The notes beneath the pieces were generated by a model. That model did not search any database and was not told the DNA's origin. It worked only from the letters and a program-made list of their open reading frames with translations. A stretch of 8,487 bases of DNA from Bacteroidota bacterium (lineage in GTDB: Bacteria > Bacteroidota > Bacteroidia > Bacteroidales > Prolixibacteraceae): assembly GCA_023488865.1 (NCBI GenBank), contig JAMDDG010000005.1:1-8487 (forward strand). Reading direction: 5' to 3'. Position numbers and translations under genes: made by a program. Numbering within the stretch: position 1 is the stretch's first letter; each line of letters starts with the position of its first letter. Below, piece after piece: positions 1 through 7,648 of this stretch.

Positions 1-2659
1 CAAAAGATCCGACAGCCGGGAGCAAAAATTTATCGGGCAGAAATTTATCAAAAATTGAGCCATCTTTTCTTACCAGGATCGTCCTTTTTTCAGCAAAAGA
101 GGTTAATTCCATTATTTTATCATTTCCGAAAGACAATATGACCGGTACCTGATCAATTGAATAGGGTAACGGATGTGAAAATATTAAGTTTCCCGAAAAA
201 CCATACAAAGAAAGGGTTTGTTTATCCACAAACAAATAGTCCGCACTTCCGTCTCCGTCTACATCAAATGGAAGGAAAAAGTGGCTTTTGGAAAAATTCC
301 CCACCGTTATTATCTTACTGGAACCATCAAAGCCAAGCAACCTGATCTTCCCGTGATCATCGGTTGTAACCAGCGAGGTATGTATCCCTTTTGCTGTGAT
401 CAGGGATATATCATTTTTTGAGTGGACAAATTCGTCCTTGATTTTTACACGTTCTTTCCCTTGTCTGTCAAGAATATAGGTGCATTTCCGATCAAAGAAA
501 ACGATGTAATCTTTAGGGCCAACCCTGAAATGATGAATCGGAAATTCGACAAAATCCCCGGTAGCCTTTGGCTGCCATCCGACAACCGGTTTCCCGTTTT
601 TATCAAAATTGTATACTTTGTGGTCACGGCAGGCAATCAGGAACCTGTAATCTTTTTTACCGTCATAATCGAAGACCGAAATTTCGTTGGTCGCACCGGA
701 TCTCAGCCTGACTGGGAAATTTTTCATACGGTTGCCATTACGGTCGATCAGATAAATGGCATCCCTGGTATTAAAAAGCAACTGAAACTCTCCGTTTTTT
801 CGAAAATCAATCAGCTTGACATCTCCCATTAGGGCGCCATCCAACTTTATTTTCCACTTTTCAATACCGTCTTTATCAAGGTCGATCAGGTTATTCTCAG
901 TATCCTGGAAAACCAATTCTTTATCCTGATTTTTTGTCGAATAAGTAACAAAGGCAGGTTTATTCCTCAATTTCGCCTTGAAAGGATAGCGCCAAAAGGG
1001 GACCAGATCCTGATTTGCAGCAGGATTGACCAACACAGATACTGTATTGAACCCCCTTCCGTTCTCATATCCCCATTGCCAGGCAATATTTTCAACTTTT
1101 TTTAAACTTGAAACAGCGTTTTTTAAAGGCTGGTATTTCGCCGGTTGGATGGACTGTTCAAAAAAAGGAAGTGAGTGACCCGGTGAACACCACATATAAA
1201 AATTGGAAGTTCGTGCCAGACCGGTTGCAAACTTTGTGTAAGAAGGGTTGTTTTGCAAAAGTTCGTTCCTTCTTAGAAGTTCCAGGTATCTTTTAAGCGA
1301 TCCGGGTGTTGCACCCATTAAAATTGATCCATCATCCGCAGTAGTCATCCAGGCTGTTTTGATCGAACTAAAACAGAGCCCGCCAATGAGGTCCCCGAAA
1401 TTTTCGCAGGGTACTTTCCAGATATTATTTCTTTCTGCTTCAGTTAATTCCAAGTCTTTCAGCTTATTTTTGCGGGCAGAGGACCATTTTTTTATTGCAG
1501 AAACCAAAGGATCATTGGTATCCGTTTTCACTTTGATCAGCAGAAAACGGTCGTCTGATTTATCTTCCAGATTAGGATTGGTAAAAACAGAGGCTGCCTC
1601 ACCGGTCCAGCGTTCATTCAGATATTGACCAACTTCCAAATTAAGCTCTTTGGATAAGTTGGAAAGTTGATCCTGGTAACCAGACAATTTTCCTGCCTTC
1701 CGAAGGTAGCTGTCGTAATCTTCAAAATATTGTTCTGGATGAGAAAGATTTTGCGCTACAAAAAAAGTCGTTGTTGCCGGCATAAGCTGGATGAGTGAGC
1801 CTGAGAGTGGGTTTTGATGCTTAAATACATCCAAATAACAGGTCGCAGAAGTATCTGCAACCGTAAAGCCATTGGCAAGCAACTGGTTTTCTTTTTGAAT
1901 TACATCGACTTCCGTCCATTTGGCATAATTTGGCAACAACATTCCGGTAGCCAATGAGTCGGCATAAAAGCGCGACAAATAGGCCGGGAAAGTTTTGTGG
2001 TTGATAAAAATATTGAGATCAATATTCTCGGAAGAATTTTTATTGACCTGGAGATAGCCGGGATCATCCGGAACGGAGGGTTTATCCATCTGTTCGATAG
2101 CTAATTGGAGCTGTAAAGGTCCATTTCCAATCAACAAAACCCCTCTTTGAAATGCTACCAGTAACCGCTTTTTTTCCCCCTTTTTTACCCATTCATATTG
2201 TTGTATTGGAGTGTTTTTGAACTCATTTTCTGTAGCGACAATATTTTTGGATTGAAAATAATCTTTGATCAATGAATTTATCCTGTTTTTCTCCGTGAGA
2301 CTACCAATCTCAAGCAGATAAAGCATCGAGCTATCAGCCGGTACTACGATCAGTTCTTTGCGCCGGAGTAAGTTTTCATTCTCCTTGTTTTGAAGGACCA
2401 ATGAATCTACAACGACAAAATCCCGGTAAATATCAGCTATTTCGCGAATATTCACCAAAGATTGCCAGCTACTGTTTTTCACTGTTTTATCGGCAAAATC
2501 GCCCAGATTGCGGATCCTTATAAAAAAAGGGGACTCCGCTGGAACTGCCTTGAGCGGGGAAGTACCTAAATATCTCGACTCTTTGGCAAAGAAATACCAA
2601 CCGGCAGCTATCCCTGCTATCAAAAGTACGGTTATGAAAATCGACAATCTCTTCCCCAT
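1..2659 (-). CDS. Large membrane-anchored DUF3352-like protein with C-terminal propeller-like region (3' end outside window)
   Basis: This frame is open without a stop from the ATG at 2659 to the window edge: 886 codons, C-terminus missing. An in-frame TAG lies four codons upstream, so this is the first possible Met. Residues 1-25 (MGKRLSIFITVLLIAGIAAG, then WYFFA) form one N-terminal membrane anchor or uncleaved signal, which places the rest in the periplasm. Residues about 36-550 begin LKAVPAESPFFIRIRN and recall the Bacteroidota proteins labelled DUF3352, whose function is unknown; I make this match from memory. Residues about 565-886 look like a beta-propeller of PQQ or FG-GAP type, with recurring aspartate-rich turns (DLDKDG 594-599, DYDGKKD 664-670, DVDGDGSAD 799-807) and repeated 'x-LY/YLID-x-NG' strands. 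It lies 91 bases downstream of the U32 gene on the same strand and could be cotranscribed with it. I see no catalytic motif. The reading frame is secure; the family name is less so. Confidence 0.85.
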   Translation of the reverse strand, partial: MGKRLSIFITVLLIAGIAAGWYFFAKESRYLGTSPLKAVPAESPFFIRIRNLGDFADKTVKNSSWQSLVNIREIADIYRDFVVVDSLVLQNKENENLLRRKELIVVPADSSMLYLLEIGSLTEKNRINSLIKDYFQSKNIVATENEFKNTPIQQYEWVKKGEKKRLLVAFQRGVLLIGNGPLQLQLAIEQMDKPSVPDDPGYLQVNKNSSENIDLNIFINHKTFPAYLSRFYADSLATGMLLPNYAKWTEVDVIQKENQLLANGFTVADTSATCYLDVFKHQNPLSGSLIQLMPATTTFFVAQNLSHPEQYFEDYDSYLRKAGKLSGYQDQLSNLSKELNLEVGQYLNERWTGEAASVFTNPNLEDKSDDRFLLIKVKTDTNDPLVSAIKKWSSARKNKLKDLELTEAERNNIWKVPCENFGDLIGGLCFSSIKTAWMTTADDGSILMGATPGSLKRYLELLRRNELLQNNPSYTKFATGLARTSNFYMWCSPGHSLPFFEQSIQPAKYQPLKNAVSSLKKVENIAWQWGYENGRGFNTVSVLVNPAANQDLVPFWRYPFKAKLRNKPAFVTYSTKNQDKELVFQDTENNLIDLDKDGIEKWKIKLDGALMGDVKLIDFRKNGEFQLLFNTRDAIYLIDRNGNRMKNFPVRLRSGATNEISVFDYDGKKDYRFLIACRDHKVYNFDKNGKPVVGWQPKATGDFVEFPIHHFRVGPKDYIVFFDRKCTYILDRQGKERVKIKDEFVHSKNDISLITAKGIHTSLVTTDDHGKIRLLGFDGSSKIITVGNFSKSHFFLPFDVDGDGSADYLFVDKQTLSLYGFSGNLIFSHPLPYSIDQVPVILSFGNDKIMELTSFAEKRTILVRKDGSIFDKFLPDKFLLPAVGSF

Positions 2660-2750
2660 GTTTGTTCGCTATATCTATGGTAAAAATAATATTTTACAGG
2701 GAATAGTCAGGTTAAGTTCAAGTATTATCAAGACATTGTGGTTCAATTAC

Positions 2751-4004
2751 TCATTGAGACTTTACCTGAGATGCATCCACAATTTTATAGACTTTGTCAG
2801 ATCGTCTGACTTTTGAAGGAACTGTCACCGAACAATAGGAACCCTTTGAAGCTTCTTCAACCGGCTTCAATTCAACTCTTACTTCTTCAACAAGGGTCTG
2901 GATCACCCCGCTGCTTGGACCGGTAATCATTATTTCATCCCCCGGTTTGAGTGGACCCGTTTCAAGTTTAATCTCGCCGACACTGATATTGGTGAAGAAA
3001 TTGGTGACTTTACCCAGATAGACCCTTCTTTTGGTGGCTAATGAACCGTAATTTCCGCTCCATTCTCCCAGTCTTTGACCTAAGTAGTAGCCATTCCAGA
3101 ATCCCCTGTTGAAAACCGTTGCCAGCCGATTGTCCCAATCGGCAATTTTCCCAGCATCAAACGTTCCTTCAAGATAAGCATTGACAGCTTCGCGGTAGCA
3201 CTCAACGACACATTTCACATAATCAGCGCTTCTGGCACGTCCTTCTATTTTCAATACCGTAACCCCGGCATCCAGTATTTTATTTAGAAAATGGATGGTC
3301 TTCAGGTCTTTGGGTGACATGATGTATTCATTGTCTATCTCCAGCTCTGCTCCTGTCTCCTTGTCGGTGACCGTGTAGGCACGCCGACAGGGTTGCATGC
3401 ATGATCCCCTGTTGGCGGAAGAGTTCATCTCGTGGAGGGAAAGATAGCATTTGCCGGAAGTAGCCATGCACAACGCACCATGGACAAACATTTCGAGGCG
3501 GATCAACTCACCACCGGGACCGCGAAGATCGTCTGCGCTTATTTTTTTGGAAATCTCCCACACCCGGCCAATGTTCATTTCCCTCGCCAACACCATCACG
3601 TCAGCATACTGTGCATAAAATTTAACTGTTTCGTAATTGGTAATATTTAACTGCGTAGAAATATGAACTTCCATGCCTATTGCCCTGCAGGTCTGAATGA
3701 CGGCTAAGTCGGAAGCTATCACAGCAGAGACACCCGCTTCTTTGGCTGCTGCTATAATTTGCTTCAACGTTTCGGTTTCTTCATCAAAAACAACCGTATT
3801 AACCGTGAGATAGGTTTTTACCCCGGCTTTGGCCGCACGACGCGCTATCTCTTTAAGGTCTTCCAAGGTAAAGTTATTGGCCGATCTGGCCCTCATATTC
3901 AGGTGCTCCACCCCAAAGTAGACAGATCCTGCACCTGCCTGTATGGCCGCCATCAATGATTCGTAAGAACCAACAGGGGCCATTATTTCGATATCATTAA
4001 TCAT
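2751..4004 (-). CDS. trhP: U32 family protein, TrhP/YegQ-like (probable tRNA U34 hydroxylation)
   Basis: This is a complete 417-residue protein. The N-terminal half has the U32 TIM-barrel opening (APVGSYESLMAAIQAG at 9-24, then VYFG 28-31). The U32 signature is intact: E171-x-F-x2-G-A-L-C179-x4-G-x-C186-x-L-S. A second cysteine pair follows in NRGSC(202)MQPC(206)RRAY. In relatives such as UbiU/UbiV, conserved cysteines of this region hold an iron-sulfur cluster. SPKDL (230-234) and KIEGR (252-256) are also typical. Residues about 328-410 form a small beta-barrel-like tail (YLGKVTNFF... LKPGDEIMITGP), as in E. coli TrhP (YegQ), which with prephenate makes 5-hydroxyuridine at tRNA position 34. 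The long two-domain RlhA type does not fit this length. Despite the historical name 'peptidase U32', protease activity is doubtful. The ATG at 4004 follows an A/T-rich leader. TrhP rather than another U32 branch is inferred from length and tail. Confidence 0.92.
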   Translation of the reverse strand: MINDIEIMAPVGSYESLMAAIQAGAGSVYFGVEHLNMRARSANNFTLEDLKEIARRAAKAGVKTYLTVNTVVFDEETETLKQIIAAAKEAGVSAVIASDLAVIQTCRAIGMEVHISTQLNITNYETVKFYAQYADVMVLAREMNIGRVWEISKKISADDLRGPGGELIRLEMFVHGALCMATSGKCYLSLHEMNSSANRGSCMQPCRRAYTVTDKETGAELEIDNEYIMSPKDLKTIHFLNKILDAGVTVLKIEGRARSADYVKCVVECYREAVNAYLEGTFDAGKIADWDNRLATVFNRGFWNGYYLGQRLGEWSGNYGSLATKRRVYLGKVTNFFTNISVGEIKLETGPLKPGDEIMITGPSSGVIQTLVEEVRVELKPVEEASKGSYCSVTVPSKVRRSDKVYKIVDASQVKSQ

Positions 4005-4020
4005 TCTAAATATTATTTAC

Positions 4021-4057
4021 AAGTGCCTAAAGTGGGCTAAAGTGCCTAAAGTACTTA
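4021..4057. repeat. Short tandem repeat, units of 9-10 bases (AAGTGCCTA type)
   Basis: Four consecutive units are visible: AAGTGCCTA (4021-4029), AAGTGGGCTA (4030-4039), AAGTGCCTA (4040-4048) and the degenerate AAGTACTTA (4049-4057). They lie between the U32 start codon and its proposed promoter, so they would be transcribed in the leader as the reverse complement. No protein-coding role is apparent. Whether the repeat is regulatory, a binding site or simple slippage cannot be told from one copy. Confidence 0.7.
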
Positions 4058-4111
4058 CATTACGTGGGTGATCTGTATGGAGTCCCCGACTTAAGGCCCT
4101 TCTATCCGTGG

Positions 4112-4119
4112 CAAAAGTA
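4112..4119 (-). promoter_or_regulatory. Putative Bacteroidota -7 promoter element for the U32 gene
   Basis: On the minus strand this reads TACTTTTG, an exact match to the Bacteroidota sigma-factor -7 consensus TAnnTTTG. About 18-19 bases upstream is TTC rather than the preferred TTG of the -33 box, so the upstream half is weak. Transcription would start near 4104 and give a leader of about 100 bases before the ATG at 4004. That leader contains the 9-10 base tandem repeat at 4021-4057. Confidence 0.5.
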
Positions 4120-4178
4120 CAATTTTATCTGTTGAGTGAATTATGACCCTCCCCCGGATAAAGTTTTTAGATTAACTG

Positions 4179-4186
4179 TATATTTG
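4179..4186 (+). promoter_or_regulatory. Putative Bacteroidota -7 promoter element for the GH32-like gene
   Basis: TATATTTG matches TAnnTTTG exactly and lies 45 bases before the ATG at 4232, giving an expected leader of about 40 bases. No good TTG box is present at the ideal upstream distance, only T-rich sequence. It faces away from the U32 promoter about 60 bases to its left, so both genes appear to start from this shared intergenic region. Confidence 0.5.
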
Positions 4187-4231
4187 AAAAATTCCATAAG
4201 GAATGCTAATGAATCTTAACTCCCTGAACAA

Positions 4232-5665
4232 ATGAAAAATTTGACATATGCCATCGCTTTACTTTTTCTAATTGTTTCAGCAAAATCAGACAATCGCTAT
4301 TACAATGAAAAATACCGGCCTCAGGTTCACTTCTCGCCGGAAAAGAATTGGCTGTTCGAATCCAACGGATTTGTTTTTTACCATGGGGAGTACCATCTTT
4401 TCTATCAAAACGTGGCCATCAACAAAAAAATATTGTACAATCAACTGGGACATGCTGTTAGCAAGGATCTGATTCACTGGCATCATCTTCCGTTTGCCTT
4501 CACACCTGACGAAAAGGCAACTGATATGGCCTCTTGCCGGCCTATGGCAGGCAGCGCAGTGATTGATTCCATGAATGTGACGGGATTAAGGCAAAAAGAG
4601 GAGAAAACGATGCTGATTTTTTATTCGGACAGCAACGGAAACCAAAATCTTGCCTTTAGCAACGACAAAGGGGTTACCTGGAATAAATATGCCAAAAATC
4701 CGTTAATCAGTGATCCCGGAGAGGATGCACACGATCCCAAAGTCTTTTACCATTCCCCTTCCGGGAAATGGATCCTTGCTTTGTTCAGCGGGAAGGGAAA
4801 AGGGACCAATTCAGAAGGAATTTCATTTTACAGTTCTGCTGATCTGCTTCACTGGGAATACCGAAGCCATTTGGAAGGGTTCGGTGAGTGTCCGGATATT
4901 TTTGAAGTTGCGTTCGAGGAAAAACCTACAGAGAAAAAATGGGTGGTTTTAAGTGGCGAAGGGGATTATAAAATCGGCGTTTTTGATGGGGTATCATTCA
5001 AACCTGAGACTGGAATGCAAAAACTCGATTATGGAAAAAATTTCTATGCAACGCAAACACTTTCCAATTCACCGGACGGGAAAGTCATTCAGATTGCATG
5101 GATGAGAGGTGGCGAATTTCCCGATATGGCTTTCAACGGGCAGATGAGTTTCCCGACAGAGTTGTCGTTGAGATCGACGAAGAAAGGAACAATTTTATGC
5201 AGAAAGCCCATTTCGGCCATTTCAGCTTTGTACGACCATAAACTGCTAAAGAAAGATAAGAACCTGATACCTGGTTTAAAAGGAAATCTTTTGAGTGGTA
5301 TAAAGGGAGACGTTGTTTTTGTAAAAGCGGTTTTACTCCCCAAAGATTGTGACCATTTTGGAATTGTCGTCCGCAACGGCAAACAATCGGATGGTACTGA
5401 TATCCAATATGAAACAGCTCAAAAGACCCTGAGTGTGAACGGTAATAAAATGGTTTTGGAACCCATCGACGGCAAAATTGAATTACAGATACTCATCGAC
5501 CGCTCCTCTATCGAAATATTCGGAAACCAGGGTGAGTCAGGAATCAGTACCTGTTTTACTCCTGTTCACGGAGAAGATAATTTCATCCTTTATACCCAGG
5601 GGGGAGAACTTTTTGTTGAATCATTAGAAGTGCACACCCTGAAAACAGCCTGGTCCAACAAATAA
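4232..5665 (+). CDS. Secreted GH32 (beta-fructosidase/levanase-like) protein with altered catalytic motifs
   Basis: This complete 477-residue protein starts with a signal peptide (residues 1-19, likely cut after AKS). There is no lipobox cysteine, so a periplasmic or secreted location is likely. The GH32 five-bladed propeller begins at YRPQVHFSPEKNW (28-40) and continues through YHLFYQ, LGHAVSKDLIHW (63-73), DPKVFYH and FGECPDIFEV (217-226). The C-terminal beta-sandwich carries the family markers ELQILIDRSSIEIFGNQGE (417-435) and LEVHTLKTAW. The family hydrolyses fructans or sucrose with an Asp nucleophile in WMNDPNG, a transition-state Asp in RDP and a Glu acid/base in EC. Here the first reads WLFESNG (40-46, so Glu43 sits at the nucleophile position), the second HDP (167-169), and only ECPD (219-222) is standard. 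FSGSA is MAGSA (105-109), and the usual W of WGH is L63. The frame is intact, so it is not a decayed gene. Activity on fructans is therefore uncertain. No fructan-utilisation partners are adjacent. Fold assignment is confident; substrate is unknown. Confidence 0.9.
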   Translation: MKNLTYAIALLFLIVSAKSDNRYYNEKYRPQVHFSPEKNWLFESNGFVFYHGEYHLFYQNVAINKKILYNQLGHAVSKDLIHWHHLPFAFTPDEKATDMASCRPMAGSAVIDSMNVTGLRQKEEKTMLIFYSDSNGNQNLAFSNDKGVTWNKYAKNPLISDPGEDAHDPKVFYHSPSGKWILALFSGKGKGTNSEGISFYSSADLLHWEYRSHLEGFGECPDIFEVAFEEKPTEKKWVVLSGEGDYKIGVFDGVSFKPETGMQKLDYGKNFYATQTLSNSPDGKVIQIAWMRGGEFPDMAFNGQMSFPTELSLRSTKKGTILCRKPISAISALYDHKLLKKDKNLIPGLKGNLLSGIKGDVVFVKAVLLPKDCDHFGIVVRNGKQSDGTDIQYETAQKTLSVNGNKMVLEPIDGKIELQILIDRSSIEIFGNQGESGISTCFTPVHGEDNFILYTQGGELFVESLEVHTLKTAWSNK

Positions 5666-5677
5666 AATAATTAAATC

Positions 5678-5685
5678 TATCTTTG
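5678..5685 (+). promoter_or_regulatory. Putative Bacteroidota -7 promoter element for dxs
   Basis: TATCTTTG matches TAnnTTTG exactly. It lies in the 69-base gap between the GH32-like gene and dxs, 49 bases before the preferred dxs ATG at 5735. No clear TTG -33 box is seen. It suggests that dxs can be transcribed on its own rather than only by read-through from the upstream gene. Confidence 0.45.
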
Positions 5686-5734
5686 TTCCCTGAATTCAAA
5701 TTTGATTTTTGGTATTACAAAAAGATCAACCTTA

Positions 5735-7648
5735 ATGGCAAATTTGCTCGAAAATATTGATTACCCATCTGATCTTAAGAAAATTAAAGAAAAGGATTTA
5801 CCCAAAGTATGTGCCGAACTAAGGGAACTGATTATTCGCGAAGCCTCCTGCAATCCGGGCCATTTTGGCGCCAGTATGGGAGTCGTTGAACTGACGGTTG
5901 CACTTCACTATGTATACAATACTCCCTACGATAAACTGATCTGGGATGTCGGGCATCAGGCATACAGCCATAAAATTCTGACCGGAAGGAGAAACCAATT
6001 TCATACCAACAGAAGATACAAAGGGATAAGCGGTTTCCCCAAACGATCGGAGAGCGAATACGATGCATTCGGTGTTGGGCACTCCTCTACCTCAATATCA
6101 GCGGCACTCGGCATTTCAATTGCAGCAGAATTGAATGGTGAGAAAAACCGCAAGGTAATTGCAGTTATCGGAGATGGTTCCATGACAGGCGGAATGGCTT
6201 TTGAAGGGCTTAACAATGCCGGGGATACCAATGCAGATATCCTTGTCATCCTGAACGACAACAATATGTCAATTGACCCAAATGTTGGTAGTCTCAGCAG
6301 GTACTTTGTCGGCATGCAGACCTCCAAGGCATACAACCGCCTGCGATCAGGTGTTTGGAAGATCCTCAAACACTTTAGAAAAGTAGGCAGAAAGACGATA
6401 TCGTTGATACAAAAACACCAGCAAGCGGTAAAATCAATGGTTTTTGGCGACAGCAACCTGTTTGAAGCACTTGGGTTTCGTTATTTTGGTCCGGTTGATG
6501 GCCATGATGTCGTTGCACTTACCAGGATTTTCAATGATCTGAAAGAGATCCCGGGACCTAAATTGCTTCATGTACTTACTAAAAAAGGGAAAGGGTTCAC
6601 GCCCGCAGAAAATGATGCGACCAAATGGCATGCCCCGGGCAAGTTTGATGCGGTAACGGGTGAAATATACAATGATCCTGATACGCTGCCCAAGGCTCCA
6701 AAATACCAGGTTGTTTTCGGAAAAACATTGTTGGAACTGGCCAGAATAAACAAAAATATTGTTGGGGTAACCCCGGCTATGCCGAGTGGCTGTTCCATGA
6801 ATATCATGATGGAAGAGATGCCCGAGCGGGCATTTGATGTAGGTATAGCTGAACCGCATGCAGTAACTTTTGCTGCAGGAATGGCGGTCTCCGGGAAACT
6901 CCCGTTCGTCAATATCTATTCCTCTTTTATGCAAAGATCGTACGATCAGATCATTCACGATGTGGCGCTTCAAAAGTTGAATGTTGTTTTTTGCTTAGAT
7001 CGCAGTGGATTGGTCGGTGCAGACGGGGCGACCCATCACGGGGTTTTCGATTTGTCGTTTATGCGGAATATTCCCAATATGACCGTCTCTGCCCCCATGG
7101 ATGAATTAGAGCTCAGAAATCTGATGTTTACTGCCCAGCTCCCTGACAAAGGGCCGTTTTCCATTCGTTATCCCCGCGGAATCGGGATCCACAAAGAGTG
7201 GGAAACCAAATTCACCGAAATCCCGGTAGGGAGAGGAAGAAAAATAGCTGAGGGGGAAGATGTTGTGATCCTTTCTATCGGACATCCTGGTAATTTTGTA
7301 ATTGAAGCTCGAAAGATCCTTGCATCCGAAAATATCTCTGTTGCACACTTCGACATGCGTTTTCTCAAACCTATCGATACCGAAATTCTGGAAGAGGCCG
7401 CAACCCGGTTTGACCACATAATAACCGTTGAAGACGGCATGATTGACGGTGGATTCGGCAGTGCAGTCCTGGAGTATTTTTCCACCAGAGGATGGAAGAA
7501 ATCAGTTGTCAGATTGGGAATACCCGATCGCTTTGTTGAACAGGGTACCCAACAGGAACTTTACCGGGAATGTGGATTTGATGTGGAGGGTATCTGTAAG
7601 GCTGTCAGAAAAATTTTAATTGGGAAATGTGAAAATGTGAAAATGTGA
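5735..7648 (+). CDS. dxs: 1-deoxy-D-xylulose-5-phosphate synthase
   Basis: Dxs condenses pyruvate and glyceraldehyde 3-phosphate into DXP with loss of CO2. It is the thiamin-diphosphate-dependent first step of the MEP isoprenoid pathway in the cytosol, and DXP also feeds thiamin and pyridoxal phosphate synthesis. The ATG at 5735 gives 637 residues (MANLLENIDYPSDL...), the usual length. An in-frame TTG at 5702 would add 11 residues unlike family N-termini, so I rejected it. Active-site positions by alignment to E. coli Dxs are His43 (NPGHFGAS), Asp147/Asn176/Met178 for Mg-ThDP (GDGSMTGG, LNDNNMS), His299 (KWHAPGKFD), Glu373, Arg401 (QRSYDQ), Arg423 and Asp430 (DRSGLVGADG), His434 (THHG) and Arg481 (YPRG). 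All catalytic residues are present. Two oddities: Pro374 replaces Gln in the normally fixed IAEQHAVTF, and the last residues CENVKM are encoded by a short-repeat array that includes the stop codon. Confidence 0.97.
   Translation: MANLLENIDYPSDLKKIKEKDLPKVCAELRELIIREASCNPGHFGASMGVVELTVALHYVYNTPYDKLIWDVGHQAYSHKILTGRRNQFHTNRRYKGISGFPKRSESEYDAFGVGHSSTSISAALGISIAAELNGEKNRKVIAVIGDGSMTGGMAFEGLNNAGDTNADILVILNDNNMSIDPNVGSLSRYFVGMQTSKAYNRLRSGVWKILKHFRKVGRKTISLIQKHQQAVKSMVFGDSNLFEALGFRYFGPVDGHDVVALTRIFNDLKEIPGPKLLHVLTKKGKGFTPAENDATKWHAPGKFDAVTGEIYNDPDTLPKAPKYQVVFGKTLLELARINKNIVGVTPAMPSGCSMNIMMEEMPERAFDVGIAEPHAVTFAAGMAVSGKLPFVNIYSSFMQRSYDQIIHDVALQKLNVVFCLDRSGLVGADGATHHGVFDLSFMRNIPNMTVSAPMDELELRNLMFTAQLPDKGPFSIRYPRGIGIHKEWETKFTEIPVGRGRKIAEGEDVVILSIGHPGNFVIEARKILASENISVAHFDMRFLKPIDTEILEEAATRFDHIITVEDGMIDGGFGSAVLEYFSTRGWKKSVVRLGIPDRFVEQGTQQELYRECGFDVEGICKAVRKILIGKCENVKM

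Noticed and set aside
422..832. Plus-strand ORF of 136 codons, and others at 1248-1628 and 2508-2816
   Set aside because: The first two lie wholly, and the third mostly, antisense to the long minus-strand membrane-anchored protein, whose frame is continuous and protein-like; 2508-2816 also runs on into the U32 3' end. Their translations show no domain features.
2660..2750. Separate promoter for the large membrane-anchored protein
   Set aside because: The best candidate on the minus strand (TATTTTTA) misses the final G of TAnnTTTG and has no good -33 box. Cotranscription with the U32 gene is as likely.
4232..5665. GH32-like gene as a pseudogene
   Set aside because: The frame is intact from signal peptide to the C-terminal sandwich, with a promoter element and no stop or frameshift. 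The odd residues are confined to active-site motifs, which does not look like random decay.
5702..5734. TTG start giving dxs 11 extra N-terminal residues
   Set aside because: The added residues do not look like Dxs N-termini. The ATG at 5735 gives the standard length and a family-like start, and the TTG lies close to the expected transcript start.
6434..6973. Minus-strand ORF of 179 codons, and others at 6001-6456 and 7106-7485
   Set aside because: They are antisense shadows of dxs, whose active-site motifs run through the whole region. Their translations have low-complexity, non-family character.
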